Shown here: positions 15,995 through 24,403 of the stretch, in pieces
Position numbering within the stretch: position 1 is the stretch's first letter
Layout: each line of letters begins with the position of its first letter
From: JBHHYS01 sp046757645
GTDB lineage: Bacteria > Acidobacteriota > Terriglobia > Acidiferrales > 2-02-FULL-67-57
NCBI GenBank assembly: GCA_046757645.1
Contig: JBHHYS010000011.1
Location: 1 to 41,527 of the forward strand
Direction of reading: 5' to 3'
DNA: 41,527 bases
Notes under the pieces: generated by a model
The model's input: only the letters and a program-made list of their open reading frames with translations
Databases searched by the model: none
What the model was told of the DNA's origin: nothing
Made by a program: the position numbers and the translations under genes

Positions 15995-17116
15995 GTGAGT
16001 GCTCGCAAACTCTTGTGGTTGGCCATTGTAGTTGTCGTTATCGTCGGTGCGGTGTGGTACCGCCGCTCGCAGCCCGCCCCACCCGCTATCCCCCTCGGAA
16101 CCGCGCTTGAGATCAAGGCCCCCGTCGGTCTGCCGCCGGTGCCCATCCCGGCCGATAATCCCCCCACCGCCGAGACCATCGTCCTGGGGCGCAAGCTCTA
16201 CTACGACCCCCTCCTCTCGGTGGACAACACCGTTTCCTGCGCCAGTTGCCATGCGCCCTACTTGGGCTTCTCCGACGGCAAGCCGGTGTCCGAAGGCGTA
16301 AACGGCCAGACGGGCACGCGCAACGCCCCCACCGTCATCAACGCTGCCTACCTCACCACGCAGTTCTGGGACGGGCGCGCCCCCAGCCTGGAAAAGCAGG
16401 CCGAAGGGCCGGTGCAGAATCCGGTGGAGATGGCGAACACGCTCGAGGCGGTGGAGAAAAAGCTGACGGCCGATCCCACCTACCGGGCCGCCTTCAAAGC
16501 GGCGTTCGGCCGCGACCGGATCAGCTACGAGATGGTGGAGAAGGCCATCGCCTCCTTCGAGCGCACCGTGCTGGCGGGCAACTCCCCCTTCGACCGCTAC
16601 TTCTATCAGGGCGACAACACGGCGCTGAGCGAGTCGGCAAAACGCGGGCTGGAGGTTTTCCGCAATCCCGACCAGGGCAACTGCGCCGCCTGCCATACCA
16701 TCGGCAAAAACTATGCCTTGTTCACCGACAACAAGTTCCACAACCTGGGCGTCGGGGTGACGACGGGAGTAACCGGCGAGGCCGTACTGAGCGATTTGGG
16801 CCGCTACGAGGTTACCCAGAACGAAGCCGACCAGGGCGCTTTCAAGACGCCCACGCTGCGCAACATCGCCCATACCGCCCCCTATATGCACGACGGCAGC
16901 TTGAAGACTCTGAAAGACGTAATCGACTTCTACATCGGCGGCGGCAACTCCAACCCCTACCTCGACCCGGAAATCCACGCCCTCGACTTTCTCAGCGGGC
17001 AGGAGCGCGACGACTTGCTGGCCTTCCTGGAATCGCTCACCGGCGAGTTCCCCTACGAGGTCGGGCCACCCGGGAAGGTCAAAAAGCAGGCCAGCGGAGA
17101 GTCAAGAGGCGAATAA
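15995..17116 (+). CDS. Di-heme cytochrome c peroxidase (CcpA/MauG family)
   Basis: 373 residues. GTG start with AAGGAGG eight bases before it. An N-terminal hydrophobic segment (LLWLAIVVVVIVGAVWY) is an anchor or uncleaved signal, placing the enzyme in the periplasm. Two heme-c sites are present: CASCH in the first domain and CAACH in the second. Family blocks include LGRKLYYDPLLS, RNAPTVINAAYLTTQFWDGRAPSLEKQA and FKTPTLRNIAHTAPYMHDGSLKTL, the last holding the distal-ligand Met of the high-potential heme. The reaction is reduction of H2O2 to water using cytochrome c electrons. A PerR-like box lies over its promoter. It appears monocistronic. Confidence 0.9.
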   Translation: MSARKLLWLAIVVVVIVGAVWYRRSQPAPPAIPLGTALEIKAPVGLPPVPIPADNPPTAETIVLGRKLYYDPLLSVDNTVSCASCHAPYLGFSDGKPVSEGVNGQTGTRNAPTVINAAYLTTQFWDGRAPSLEKQAEGPVQNPVEMANTLEAVEKKLTADPTYRAAFKAAFGRDRISYEMVEKAIASFERTVLAGNSPFDRYFYQGDNTALSESAKRGLEVFRNPDQGNCAACHTIGKNYALFTDNKFHNLGVGVTTGVTGEAVLSDLGRYEVTQNEADQGAFKTPTLRNIAHTAPYMHDGSLKTLKDVIDFYIGGGNSNPYLDPEIHALDFLSGQERDDLLAFLESLTGEFPYEVGPPGKVKKQASGESRGE

Positions 17117-17319
17117 GCTCAGCGCGCCCGCCCCCGCGGGAGCCCCCCGCCCGAACTCCGCCACCACGGATCGGGGCCGGGGGCGTCCGGGATTTTGTTG
17201 CTCGACCTCGCCTCTGCAGGGAATCGCCCGGGGCGTCGGAGGACAGGAAGCGCCCCGGCAATTCCCGGGCCCCCGCCACGAGCCCGGAGGCCACCGCACC
17301 CCGGCCCGCTTCCCGGTGC

Positions 17320-17348
17320 TTGAATCGAGCGGGCAGCTTACGTATGAT
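17320..17348 (+). promoter_or_regulatory. Promoter of the HAD-LarA-FAR lipid operon
   Basis: TTGAAT (17320-17325), an exact 17-base spacer, and TATGAT (17343-17348), 57 bases before the HAD gene start. Each hexamer has one mismatch to the sigma-70 consensus. The rest of the 17117-17405 gap is GC-rich with no gene. Confidence 0.65.
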
Positions 17349-17405
17349 TTGGCGCGACGGCAAACTTGAAGCAAGAGTCCTGGCTTCCGTCAGCCGAACA
17401 ATCCC

Positions 17406-18167
17406 GTGAGTACGGACAAACCCTACAAAGCGGCCTTCTACGACCTGGACGGAACGCTGTTGAAATGCAATCTGGTCACCACCTATGCCTACTATGCCCG
17501 GAATGACCGCTCCCTGTTGAGATCCGCCTATCTATTCACCAAGGTTCTGCTGAACGTGCCGCTGTTCTTCGGGTTGGATCTCTACTCGCGAACTTTGTTC
17601 AATCTGTTTTTCTTCCGCGCCTACCGGGGAATGCATCGCGATCGGTTGATCGGCCTGGCGGACGACCTCTTCGAGGTCACCCTTAAGCCCTCCATTTATC
17701 CCCAGGCCGAGGAACTGGTGCAGCGCACGCAGGAAGAAGGCTTTCGCAACGTGCTGGTGACCGGCGCGCTCGACATCACCATCCGACCCATCGCCCTGCA
17801 TTTTGGGATTGAGGAAGCGATTTGCAACCGCCTGGAGTTCAAGAATCACATTGCCACCGGCCGGGTGATGCCCCCACTGGTCGCCGAAGAAGAAAAAGCC
17901 AAAATCATCCGGGCGTTCGCGACGCGGGAGGGAATCGACCTGGCGCAGTCCTACGCTTTTTCCGACAGTACCTCGGATATCCCTATGATGGCGGTCTGCG
18001 GGCACCCGGTGGCCACCAATCCCACCCGCCGCCTGCGCCGCTTCGCCGTGCGCCAGGGGTGGCCGATTATGGAGTTGACCCGGGCCGGGGACGGCAGACC
18101 CCAATTGGCGGGGCAACCAGCCGGGAACCGCCCCGCCTCCCTCTCGACCAAAGGAGCGCGCCAGTGA
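17406..18167 (+). CDS. HAD-IB family phosphatase
   Basis: 253 residues. AAFYDLDGTLLKCN holds HAD motif I (nucleophile Asp and acid/base Asp). NVLVTGALDITIRPIA is motif II, the Lys in VAEEEKAKIIRAF is motif III, and AFSDSTSDIPMMAVCG is motif IV. This is the SerB-like HAD-IB subclass, whose members act on small phosphomonoesters and are often encoded with or fused to lipid acyltransferases. A hydrophobic cap (SAYLFTKVLLNVPLFFGLDLY) suggests a membrane-proximal or lipidic substrate. Start is GTG at 17406. It is the first gene of the operon; its stop overlaps the next start in GTGA. Confidence 0.78.
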   Translation: MSTDKPYKAAFYDLDGTLLKCNLVTTYAYYARNDRSLLRSAYLFTKVLLNVPLFFGLDLYSRTLFNLFFFRAYRGMHRDRLIGLADDLFEVTLKPSIYPQAEELVQRTQEEGFRNVLVTGALDITIRPIALHFGIEEAICNRLEFKNHIATGRVMPPLVAEEEKAKIIRAFATREGIDLAQSYAFSDSTSDIPMMAVCGHPVATNPTRRLRRFAVRQGWPIMELTRAGDGRPQLAGQPAGNRPASLSTKGARQ

Positions 18168-19828
18168 CCTACGGAAATGGCTACAACCCCGCGGAGGCGG
18201 CCAAGGACTGCGTGGTCTATCTGGACAAGGACTCGGCCCCGCGGGTGCTCTTTTGCGGCGAGGACTTGGTCGAGGTCAACTTGCCCCCCGGGACTCGGGT
18301 GGTCTACGCCAAGCCGCCCATCCCCGGGTTGAAGGATCGAACCGCCGCCATCCGTCACGCCATCGAGCATCCGGAAAACATGGAGCCACTGGCGGCGCAG
18401 CTCCGGCCCGGCATGAAGGTCACGATTGCCACCGACGACATCTCGCTGCCCTTGCCGATGATGAGGCGGCCGGACATTCGCCAATCAGTCCTGGAGATTG
18501 TCCTCGAGCTGCTGGCCGCCCAGGGCATCGACGATATCCACATCATCATCGCCACTTCGTTCCACCGCCGCATGACGGCTGGGGAGATCCGGCGGTGTGT
18601 GGGCAAGAAGACCTTCAATGCCTTTTACCCGGAGCGGCTCTACAACTATGACGGCGAAGACCCCCAGGGCACGGTGGAGCTGGGTCGAACCGAGCTGGGC
18701 GAGTCCGCCCGCATCAGTCGCCGCGCGGCGGAATCCGACCTGCTCATCTACGTGAACATCAATCTCTCCACCATGGATGGCGGGCACAAGTCGGTCGGCG
18801 TGGGCCTGTGCGACTATCCCACCCTGCGCGCTCACCATACGCCCCAGGCCATCCTGGCCTCGAATTCCTATATGGATCCGGGGCGCTCGGCGCTGGCGCA
18901 TTCCTGCGATCGCATCGGACGGATCATCGACAACCAGCTCAAGCTCTTCCACATCGAGACGGCGCTGAACAACCGGATGTTCAATCGAACCACCGATTTC
19001 CTCGCCCGCAATGAAGACCACTTCTCGGCGGCGGACAAAATCAAACTCAAAGTCACCCGCTTCGCGCTCTCGCAATTGTCCACCGCCCAGAAGCGCAAGC
19101 TCTACTTCAGCATCCCGGCCGCCTACGAGTTGATCGGGGTGCACGCCGGGGAAACGGAAGCAACCCACAGAAAGATTTTGCAGTACTGTTATGACCAGTA
19201 CTGCATCCCGGTGGAGGGCCAGTCCGACGTGGTGATCTACGGCATCACCTTCGTCTCCCCCTACAACGTCAACTCGATTATGAATCCGATTCTCGTCCAG
19301 GTGATGGCGCTGGGCTATTTCTTCAATTTTTACCGGAACATGCCCATCGTCAAAAAGAACGGCGTGCTGATCCTCACCCACCCCTGCTACGACGAGTTTG
19401 ATCCTGCCTTCCACCCCTCCTACATCGAATTCTTCAACCGGGTTCTGACCGAGACCCGGGATTCGCTCCGCATCCAAAAGACCTACGAAGCAGAATTTGC
19501 GGCGGACCCGGGATATATCAAGATGTACCGCGAAGGCAACGCCTATCATGGCGTGCATCCCTTCTATATGTGGTACTGGGGGGAGAACGGCCGGGCGCAC
19601 CTGGGCAAAGTAATCGTCGTCGGCGCCGTCAACAAGCGCGTGCCCGCCATCCTGGGATGGGAGACGGCCGATTCCATGGAACAGGCGCTGGAAATGGCCG
19701 AAGCCCACGTGGGCCACAAGCCGAGCATCACCCTGCTCCACTTCCCGCCCATTCTGATGACGGATGTGATGGGCACCCCCGAAACCATCCCCCCCCGAGC
19801 CCGCCAATCCGTGGGAGTGTCTGGCTAA
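18164..19828 (+). CDS. LarA-family (DUF2088, nickel-pincer racemase fold) protein
   Basis: 554 residues, longer than typical LarA (about 425). GTG start at 18164 with AAGGAG eight bases upstream; the frame stays open upstream only as an overlap with the HAD gene. LarA blocks are VTIATDDISLPLPMM, IHIIIATSFHRRMTAGEI (H134), and INLSTMDGGHKSVGVGL followed by AHHTPQAIL. Against Lactobacillus LarA (numbering from memory), the cofactor-bound Lys184 matches K209 and the nickel ligand His200 matches H225, with the same 16-residue spacing. Catalytic His174 falls on I199. Pincer-cofactor binding is therefore plausible, but lactate racemization is unlikely. Function in this lipid operon is unknown. Confidence 0.7.
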   Translation: MTYGNGYNPAEAAKDCVVYLDKDSAPRVLFCGEDLVEVNLPPGTRVVYAKPPIPGLKDRTAAIRHAIEHPENMEPLAAQLRPGMKVTIATDDISLPLPMMRRPDIRQSVLEIVLELLAAQGIDDIHIIIATSFHRRMTAGEIRRCVGKKTFNAFYPERLYNYDGEDPQGTVELGRTELGESARISRRAAESDLLIYVNINLSTMDGGHKSVGVGLCDYPTLRAHHTPQAILASNSYMDPGRSALAHSCDRIGRIIDNQLKLFHIETALNNRMFNRTTDFLARNEDHFSAADKIKLKVTRFALSQLSTAQKRKLYFSIPAAYELIGVHAGETEATHRKILQYCYDQYCIPVEGQSDVVIYGITFVSPYNVNSIMNPILVQVMALGYFFNFYRNMPIVKKNGVLILTHPCYDEFDPAFHPSYIEFFNRVLTETRDSLRIQKTYEAEFAADPGYIKMYREGNAYHGVHPFYMWYWGENGRAHLGKVIVVGAVNKRVPAILGWETADSMEQALEMAEAHVGHKPSITLLHFPPILMTDVMGTPETIPPRARQSVGVSG

Positions 19829-21511
19829 ATGCAGTACTACGGCCCGTGGGAATGGAATCCGGTTCGCGGAGAGTTTGAACTCTGCGGAGACAAAGAGCAT
19901 CACGGCAGCGGAGAAATCTCCGCCGTGGAGGCTTTTCGGCACAGCACCATATTTCTCCTCGGCACCACCGGCTTTTTGGGAAAGGTGCTGCTGGCCACGC
20001 TGCTCGATCGCTTTCCGGAGCTGATGCGCCTGGTGCTCCTGGTGCGACGCAAGAAAGCCGTTTCCGGCGAGCAGCGCTTCTACTCGGAAATTCTTCCCTC
20101 CCCGCCGCTGCGCCCCACCGTGGCCAAACTCGGCGAAGAACATATCCGACAGAGAGTGAGGATTCTGGAAGGCGACCTCAGTGAGCGCTTTTGCGGGCTG
20201 GGGGAGCCGCACTTGGCCGAACTGAAAGGGAAAGTTGATGTAGTGGTGAACACCGCCGGCCTGGTGGAATTCGACCCGCCGCTGAACGAATCGCTGCTCA
20301 CCAACGTTTACGGGATTCAGAACCTCATCGAACTCGTCCAACGTCTCGGCGCCAAGCTGGTCCACATTTCCACCTGCTACGTAGCCGGGAAAAAGAGCGG
20401 CCGCATCCCGGAGAACACCCCGATTGTCGGTTACTACCCGGAAAGAAAAAGCCCCCATGACCGCCGCTTCCAAGTGACTCAGGAACTGGCCTGGTGTGAG
20501 AAATTCATCTGCGGAACCCGGGGGGAGGAATCCCCGGGTCGCGAGTCGCCCTCGGCGCAGTCAGAGAACCCACCGCAGGATTCCCCGGGCGAGCAGCGCC
20601 CCCCCCGGCTGGTGCGGGAAGAATTGCGCCAGGGAGGCACCGCCCGCGCCCAATCCTGGGGCTGGATCAATACCTACACCTACACCAAGAGTATGGGCGA
20701 GCAACTGATTGCCAGCACCCCGGGGCTGCCGTATTGCCTCGTGCGCCCGGCGATTGTGGAATCGGCCATGCGATTCCCCTTTCCCGGCTGGAACGAAGGG
20801 TTGACCACCTCGGCGCCCCTGGTTCTGATGGGCGGTGAGGGTGTAAAGAGCTGGCCGGTGCGCCGGGATGGACCCCTGGAAATCATCCCGGTTGATCTGG
20901 TGGCGACCGGAATCTTGATTGCCATTGCCGCCACCCTGTGTGGAAAGAACAAACCCGTTTATCACCTGGCGACCGCGAACGACAATCCGGTGATGTCGCC
21001 CCGCCTGGTCGCCTTCTTGGGCATGAATGCTCGCTACAAGCACAAGCACAAGAAGACCGGCAACCGCCTGGCCAACCTGTGGAAGACCTACGTGGAAACC
21101 CAGGTGGTCTCCTTCGAGCAGCTCCAGGCACGGCGGGCGCGGCTGCATCGAGGTCTGGACCTCTACCACGCCGCCCTCAACTTCCTCCGATTGATTCTCG
21201 GCCACAGGATTGTCGCGCCCTACCTGCGCAGCCTGCGAGCCACCCGGAGGCAGATCCGCCGCCAGGAACAGACATTGGACCAGTTTCTCCCCTTTATGAT
21301 TCATAACAGCTTCGTGTTCGAGACCGGGAACATCCGGGAGAGCTTCAAGAGGCTCACCGAGGAAGATCGGCAGCGATTGTGCTGGGATCCGGAGAATATC
21401 GACTGGGCTGACTACTGGGTCAACATTCACACCAAAGGCATTGAGAAGTGGATTCGCCCGGTCTTCGTCAAACCGGGAAGCCCCCCGGACGCTGCCTCCT
21501 TCCACTCGTGA
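19829..21511 (+). CDS. Fatty acyl-CoA reductase (FAR, male-sterility type)
   Basis: 560 residues. The N-terminal NAD(P)-binding domain starts at STIFLLGTTGFLGKVLLATLL (G45-TTGFLG-51), runs through VDVVVNTAGLVEFDPPL and VHISTCYVAGKKSG, and has the active-site YTYTK (Y283/K287). The C-terminal 'sterile' region follows from about residue 400. FARs reduce acyl-CoA or acyl-ACP to fatty aldehyde or alcohol with NADPH. A low-complexity Glu/Pro/Ser-rich insert lies at about residues 228-265, in the middle of the reductase domain. The ATG follows the LarA-like stop with no gap, which indicates coupling. Polyketide-type thioester reductases are relatives, but the full-length FAR layout fits better. Confidence 0.85.
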   Translation: MQYYGPWEWNPVRGEFELCGDKEHHGSGEISAVEAFRHSTIFLLGTTGFLGKVLLATLLDRFPELMRLVLLVRRKKAVSGEQRFYSEILPSPPLRPTVAKLGEEHIRQRVRILEGDLSERFCGLGEPHLAELKGKVDVVVNTAGLVEFDPPLNESLLTNVYGIQNLIELVQRLGAKLVHISTCYVAGKKSGRIPENTPIVGYYPERKSPHDRRFQVTQELAWCEKFICGTRGEESPGRESPSAQSENPPQDSPGEQRPPRLVREELRQGGTARAQSWGWINTYTYTKSMGEQLIASTPGLPYCLVRPAIVESAMRFPFPGWNEGLTTSAPLVLMGGEGVKSWPVRRDGPLEIIPVDLVATGILIAIAATLCGKNKPVYHLATANDNPVMSPRLVAFLGMNARYKHKHKKTGNRLANLWKTYVETQVVSFEQLQARRARLHRGLDLYHAALNFLRLILGHRIVAPYLRSLRATRRQIRRQEQTLDQFLPFMIHNSFVFETGNIRESFKRLTEEDRQRLCWDPENIDWADYWVNIHTKGIEKWIRPVFVKPGSPPDAASFHS

Positions 21512-21516
21512 TTCTG

Positions 21517-22530
21517 ATGAAGAAGTTTCTGGTCACGGGCGCCACCGGGTTCCTGGGACGTCACCTGGTCGAGAAGCTGAAGACACAGAGAGAAAAAGAC
21601 CCTGAAGGCATCTCGGTGCGCATCCTGGCGCGGGGGCAAAACCACGGGCAGCCGCACCCGAAAATCGAAATCGTCTATGGTGATATTCGCGACCCTCAAG
21701 CCGTGGAGCGCGCGGTCGCCGGCGTTTCCGGAATCTTTCATCTGGCCGGGTCCGTCTCCCGCCGCCCCGCCCAAGCGGCCGAACTCTTCGATACCCACGT
21801 CGGCGGAACCCGGAACATCTGCGAAAGCGCCCTCGCCCATGGGCGCCCGAAAATCGTTCTCGCCTCTTCTTCCGGAACGATTGCCGTGAGCCGACAGCCC
21901 GCTATGCACACCGAAGACTCACCCTACGCCTACGAAATCGTGGGCCGCTGGCCCTACTATCTCAGCAAGACCTACCAAGAAAAGCTGGCCCTCTGCTATC
22001 ATGCGCGCCACAATCTTCCCGTTGTGGTGGTCAACCCCAGCCTTCTTCTGGGACCGGGAGATGAGCGGCTGTCTTCGACCGCCGACGTCCAAAAGTTTCT
22101 CAACCGTCGCTTCCCCAGCGTTCCCACTGGAGGATTGAACTTTGTCGATGTGCGCGACGCCGCTGACGCTTTCATCCAGGCGATGGCCGTGGGTGTCCCC
22201 GGCCGGCGCTACCTCCTCGGCGGTCATAACGTGACCGTCAAAGAATTCTTTGCCCTCCTGGAGCGGGTCGCGCGTGTGCGCGCCCCACGCTGGCAGCCTC
22301 CGGAAATGTTTTCCCGGCGCAGCCTGGCCGTGGTCCGGCGTCTCTACGCCTGGGTGGGCCGCCATTTTCCCGTGGACGATGCCACGGTGGAGATGGCGTA
22401 TCGCTTCTGGTATTGTGACAGCGGACGGGCGAAATCCGAGCTGGGGCTTGCGCCGCGGTCTGCGGAAGAAACCATCCGCGAAACGGTAGAATTCTTGCGC
22501 CAGCGGAAATCCCTCTCTTCGCAGAATTGA
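21517..22530 (+). CDS. NAD(P)-dependent epimerase/reductase (extended SDR)
   Basis: 337 residues. MKKFLVTGATGFLGRHLVEKL gives the extended-SDR TGxxGxxG motif. SSSGTIAV supplies the catalytic Ser, and Y147/K151 in PYYLSKTYQEK the YxxxK pair. VVVNPSLLLGPGDERLSS resembles the dihydroflavonol-reductase/HpnA-like branch. Such enzymes reduce or epimerize hydroxyls or ketones; the substrate is not evident. The ATG at 21517 gives the cleanest start, but a GTG at 21508 overlaps the FAR stop as GTGA and may be used. Its stop overlaps the next start (TTGA). In this operon it could reduce a ketone or aldehyde intermediate made with the FAR. Confidence 0.8.
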   Translation: MKKFLVTGATGFLGRHLVEKLKTQREKDPEGISVRILARGQNHGQPHPKIEIVYGDIRDPQAVERAVAGVSGIFHLAGSVSRRPAQAAELFDTHVGGTRNICESALAHGRPKIVLASSSGTIAVSRQPAMHTEDSPYAYEIVGRWPYYLSKTYQEKLALCYHARHNLPVVVVNPSLLLGPGDERLSSTADVQKFLNRRFPSVPTGGLNFVDVRDAADAFIQAMAVGVPGRRYLLGGHNVTVKEFFALLERVARVRAPRWQPPEMFSRRSLAVVRRLYAWVGRHFPVDDATVEMAYRFWYCDSGRAKSELGLAPRSAEETIRETVEFLRQRKSLSSQN

Positions 22531-23495
22531 CCTTGGGCAAAGACGCCCGACTCGCCCTCAAGCCGCGCGGCCCGATTGTGGTGATTGTCAATCCGCGGGC
22601 CGGCCAGGGTCGAACCGCGCGCCGCTGGGCCGCCCTCCGGCCTCATCTGGAAAGCGTCCTGGGCGCCGTCCAAATCCGGGAAACCCGCGCACCCCAACAC
22701 GCCACCGCTCTGACCCGGTCGGCGATCCGCGCAGGCTCGAAGACGGTAATCGCGGTGGGGGGCGATGGAACGGCCAACGAAGTGGTCAACGGCTTCTTCG
22801 ACGGCGAGGTAGCGATCGCCGCCGACACGGTGCTGGGCCTGATTCCCCAAGGTACGGCGTCGGATTTCCGACGAGCGCTGTCAATTCCCCTCGACGAGAA
22901 GGCGGCGCTGGAAATTATCTGCAAGGCCAGGGTGAAACGGATCGATGTCGAAAGAGTCTCCTTCCAAACCGTGGAAGGAACCCGCGCCCAGCGCTACGGC
23001 GTCAATATCACCAGCTTCGGGATGGGTGGAGCGGTGGCCGCCCGCACGAACCGCTCCTCGAAAATCCTCGGAGGCAAGCTGTCGTTCCTGCTGGCCACGG
23101 CCATCACCACAATTCAGTTTCGCGGCCATACGGTGACCCTGGGGCTCGAGGGGCAGGCGCCCCGGGAAATGAACATTAGCAACGTCGCGGTCGGCAACGG
23201 GCAGTTCCACGGGGGTGGCATGTGGATGTGCCCCCGAGCGGCTGTGGATGACGGCCTCTTGGATGTCACCGTCATCCGGTACCTGTCGGCAGGGGAAATT
23301 CTCCGCAGCCTTTCCTTTCTGTATAACGGGAAGGTGTACGAACACCCGAAAGTGGAATTCCACCGCGTCGCCCGGCTCCGGGCCACCGCGAAGGAGCCGA
23401 GCTGGATTGAAATTGATGGTGAACCCGCCGGCCGGCTGCCGGTGGAGATTTCTGTCCTGCCTCGGGCAATCGGCGTTTACGCACCCGAAGAGTAG
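22527..23495 (+). CDS. Diacylglycerol/sphingosine-type lipid kinase
   Basis: 322 residues of the DAGK catalytic family (YegS/DgkB/BmrU-like). IVVIVNPRAGQGRTAR is the first block, TVIAVGGDGTANEVVNGF carries the GGDGT ATP-binding loop (78-82), LGLIPQGTASDFRR the next, and VAVGNGQFHGGGMWMCPRAAVDDGLLDVTVI the second domain. Family enzymes phosphorylate diacylglycerol or related lipids in the cytoplasm at the membrane. A TTG start at 22527 overlaps the SDR stop by four bases. It is the last gene of the lipid operon and converges on plsY, 42 bases away. Confidence 0.85.
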   Translation: MTLGKDARLALKPRGPIVVIVNPRAGQGRTARRWAALRPHLESVLGAVQIRETRAPQHATALTRSAIRAGSKTVIAVGGDGTANEVVNGFFDGEVAIAADTVLGLIPQGTASDFRRALSIPLDEKAALEIICKARVKRIDVERVSFQTVEGTRAQRYGVNITSFGMGGAVAARTNRSSKILGGKLSFLLATAITTIQFRGHTVTLGLEGQAPREMNISNVAVGNGQFHGGGMWMCPRAAVDDGLLDVTVIRYLSAGEILRSLSFLYNGKVYEHPKVEFHRVARLRATAKEPSWIEIDGEPAGRLPVEISVLPRAIGVYAPEE

Positions 23496-23537
23496 CTGAG
23501 AAGGGACGAATGCGGCCTGAGCGGTTTTTCTCCCTGC

Positions 23538-24128
23538 CTAGCCCTTCGCCCGAACCAGAACCGCCCGCAGGTTCGAGGTGTGCCGCAGAAGGAGAATCGC
23601 CAGAGCAATAAGGGCAAAGAGTCCCGACGCGCCACCCCGGAGGCCCAACACCAGCGCCGCCACGACGAACATCGAGATCAGGGAAGCAATCGCGCCCTCT
23701 TGCGGCCAGCCCCGCCGGCGGCCAAAAATCCGCAGCAGCAGATAGACGATCGGGAAGACCAGGGTAATCTGCCACTCGAGATAGAACACCACGCCCACGG
23801 TGGTAGCCACTCCCTTGCCTCCCTTAAATCCCAAAAACGGGGTCCAACAGTGCCCCACCACCGCCGCCAGCCCCAAGAGCCACAGGAAGGTCAGGCTATC
23901 CTGGGGGCGCGCCAACAGGGTTAGCGCCACGTAACCCTTCGAGATATCGCCGATCAGGGCGATGAGCGCCCGCCATTTGCTGGCCACGCGCAGCACATTG
24001 TTGAACCCCGGGTTTCGGGAGCCCACCTTGGTGATGTCGATGCCCGTCCCCCACATCGCCACCACGGCGAAGGGGATGGCTCCGGCAAAAAAGCTGAGAA
24101 GGATTCGACCCAGAAGCTGGAGGTCCAT
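23538..24128 (-). CDS. plsY: Acyl-phosphate:glycerol-3-phosphate acyltransferase PlsY
   Basis: 196 residues with five hydrophobic segments. PlsY signatures are GSRNPGFNNVLR (variant of GSxNxGxTNxxR), IALIGDISKGYVAL (phosphate-binding GDxxKG), and VVGHCWTPFLGFKGGKGVATTVGVVF (GHxxxxFxxFKGGKGVAT). The enzyme makes 1-acyl-glycerol 3-phosphate, the first step of phospholipid synthesis, at the inner membrane. It lies head-on to the lipid kinase gene. Phe at the usual Thr of the first motif (NPGFNN versus NPGATN) is a small departure. This may be the main or a second PlsY copy. Confidence 0.88.
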   Translation of the reverse strand: MDLQLLGRILLSFFAGAIPFAVVAMWGTGIDITKVGSRNPGFNNVLRVASKWRALIALIGDISKGYVALTLLARPQDSLTFLWLLGLAAVVGHCWTPFLGFKGGKGVATTVGVVFYLEWQITLVFPIVYLLLRIFGRRRGWPQEGAIASLISMFVVAALVLGLRGGASGLFALIALAILLLRHTSNLRAVLVRAKG

Positions 24129-24403
24129 TTGTGCAACCGCCCACCTTATTTACCACACCGCTCATCGCCACAGCAAACCGCCTGTCTGGGAGCGGACCCA
24201 CCGGCTCTCTCCGCAGAGAAATCCCGGGTCAGGTGCGCGCAGCGAAGGCGACCGGCGCCAGCGCAGGCGGCTTGAGGAAAACCTATCAGCTGGCGAACTT
24301 GCGCTGGATGTTCTCCAGGCGGAGCGGGCGGGCGCCCGGAGAAACTTTTGGCGTGAGGCGGCGCGACAATTGTCGGCTGGTTCTTTCCCGGTCAGATGCT
24401 CCG

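Noticed and set aside
13693..16194. 833-codon leftward open frame
   Set aside because: Antisense to the DUF547, MFS and peroxidase genes; the product is low-complexity Gly/Gln/His-rich, as expected of a GC-rich shadow frame.
17822..18163. In-frame upstream extension of the LarA-like gene
   Set aside because: It overlaps the HAD gene in another frame, and a strong ribosome-binding site marks the GTG at 18164.
18485..20473. 662-codon leftward open frame
   Set aside because: Antisense to the LarA-like and FAR genes, which have clear family motifs.
23496..23537. Bidirectional terminator between the lipid kinase and plsY
   Set aside because: Only a short T-run is present; no convincing stem precedes it.
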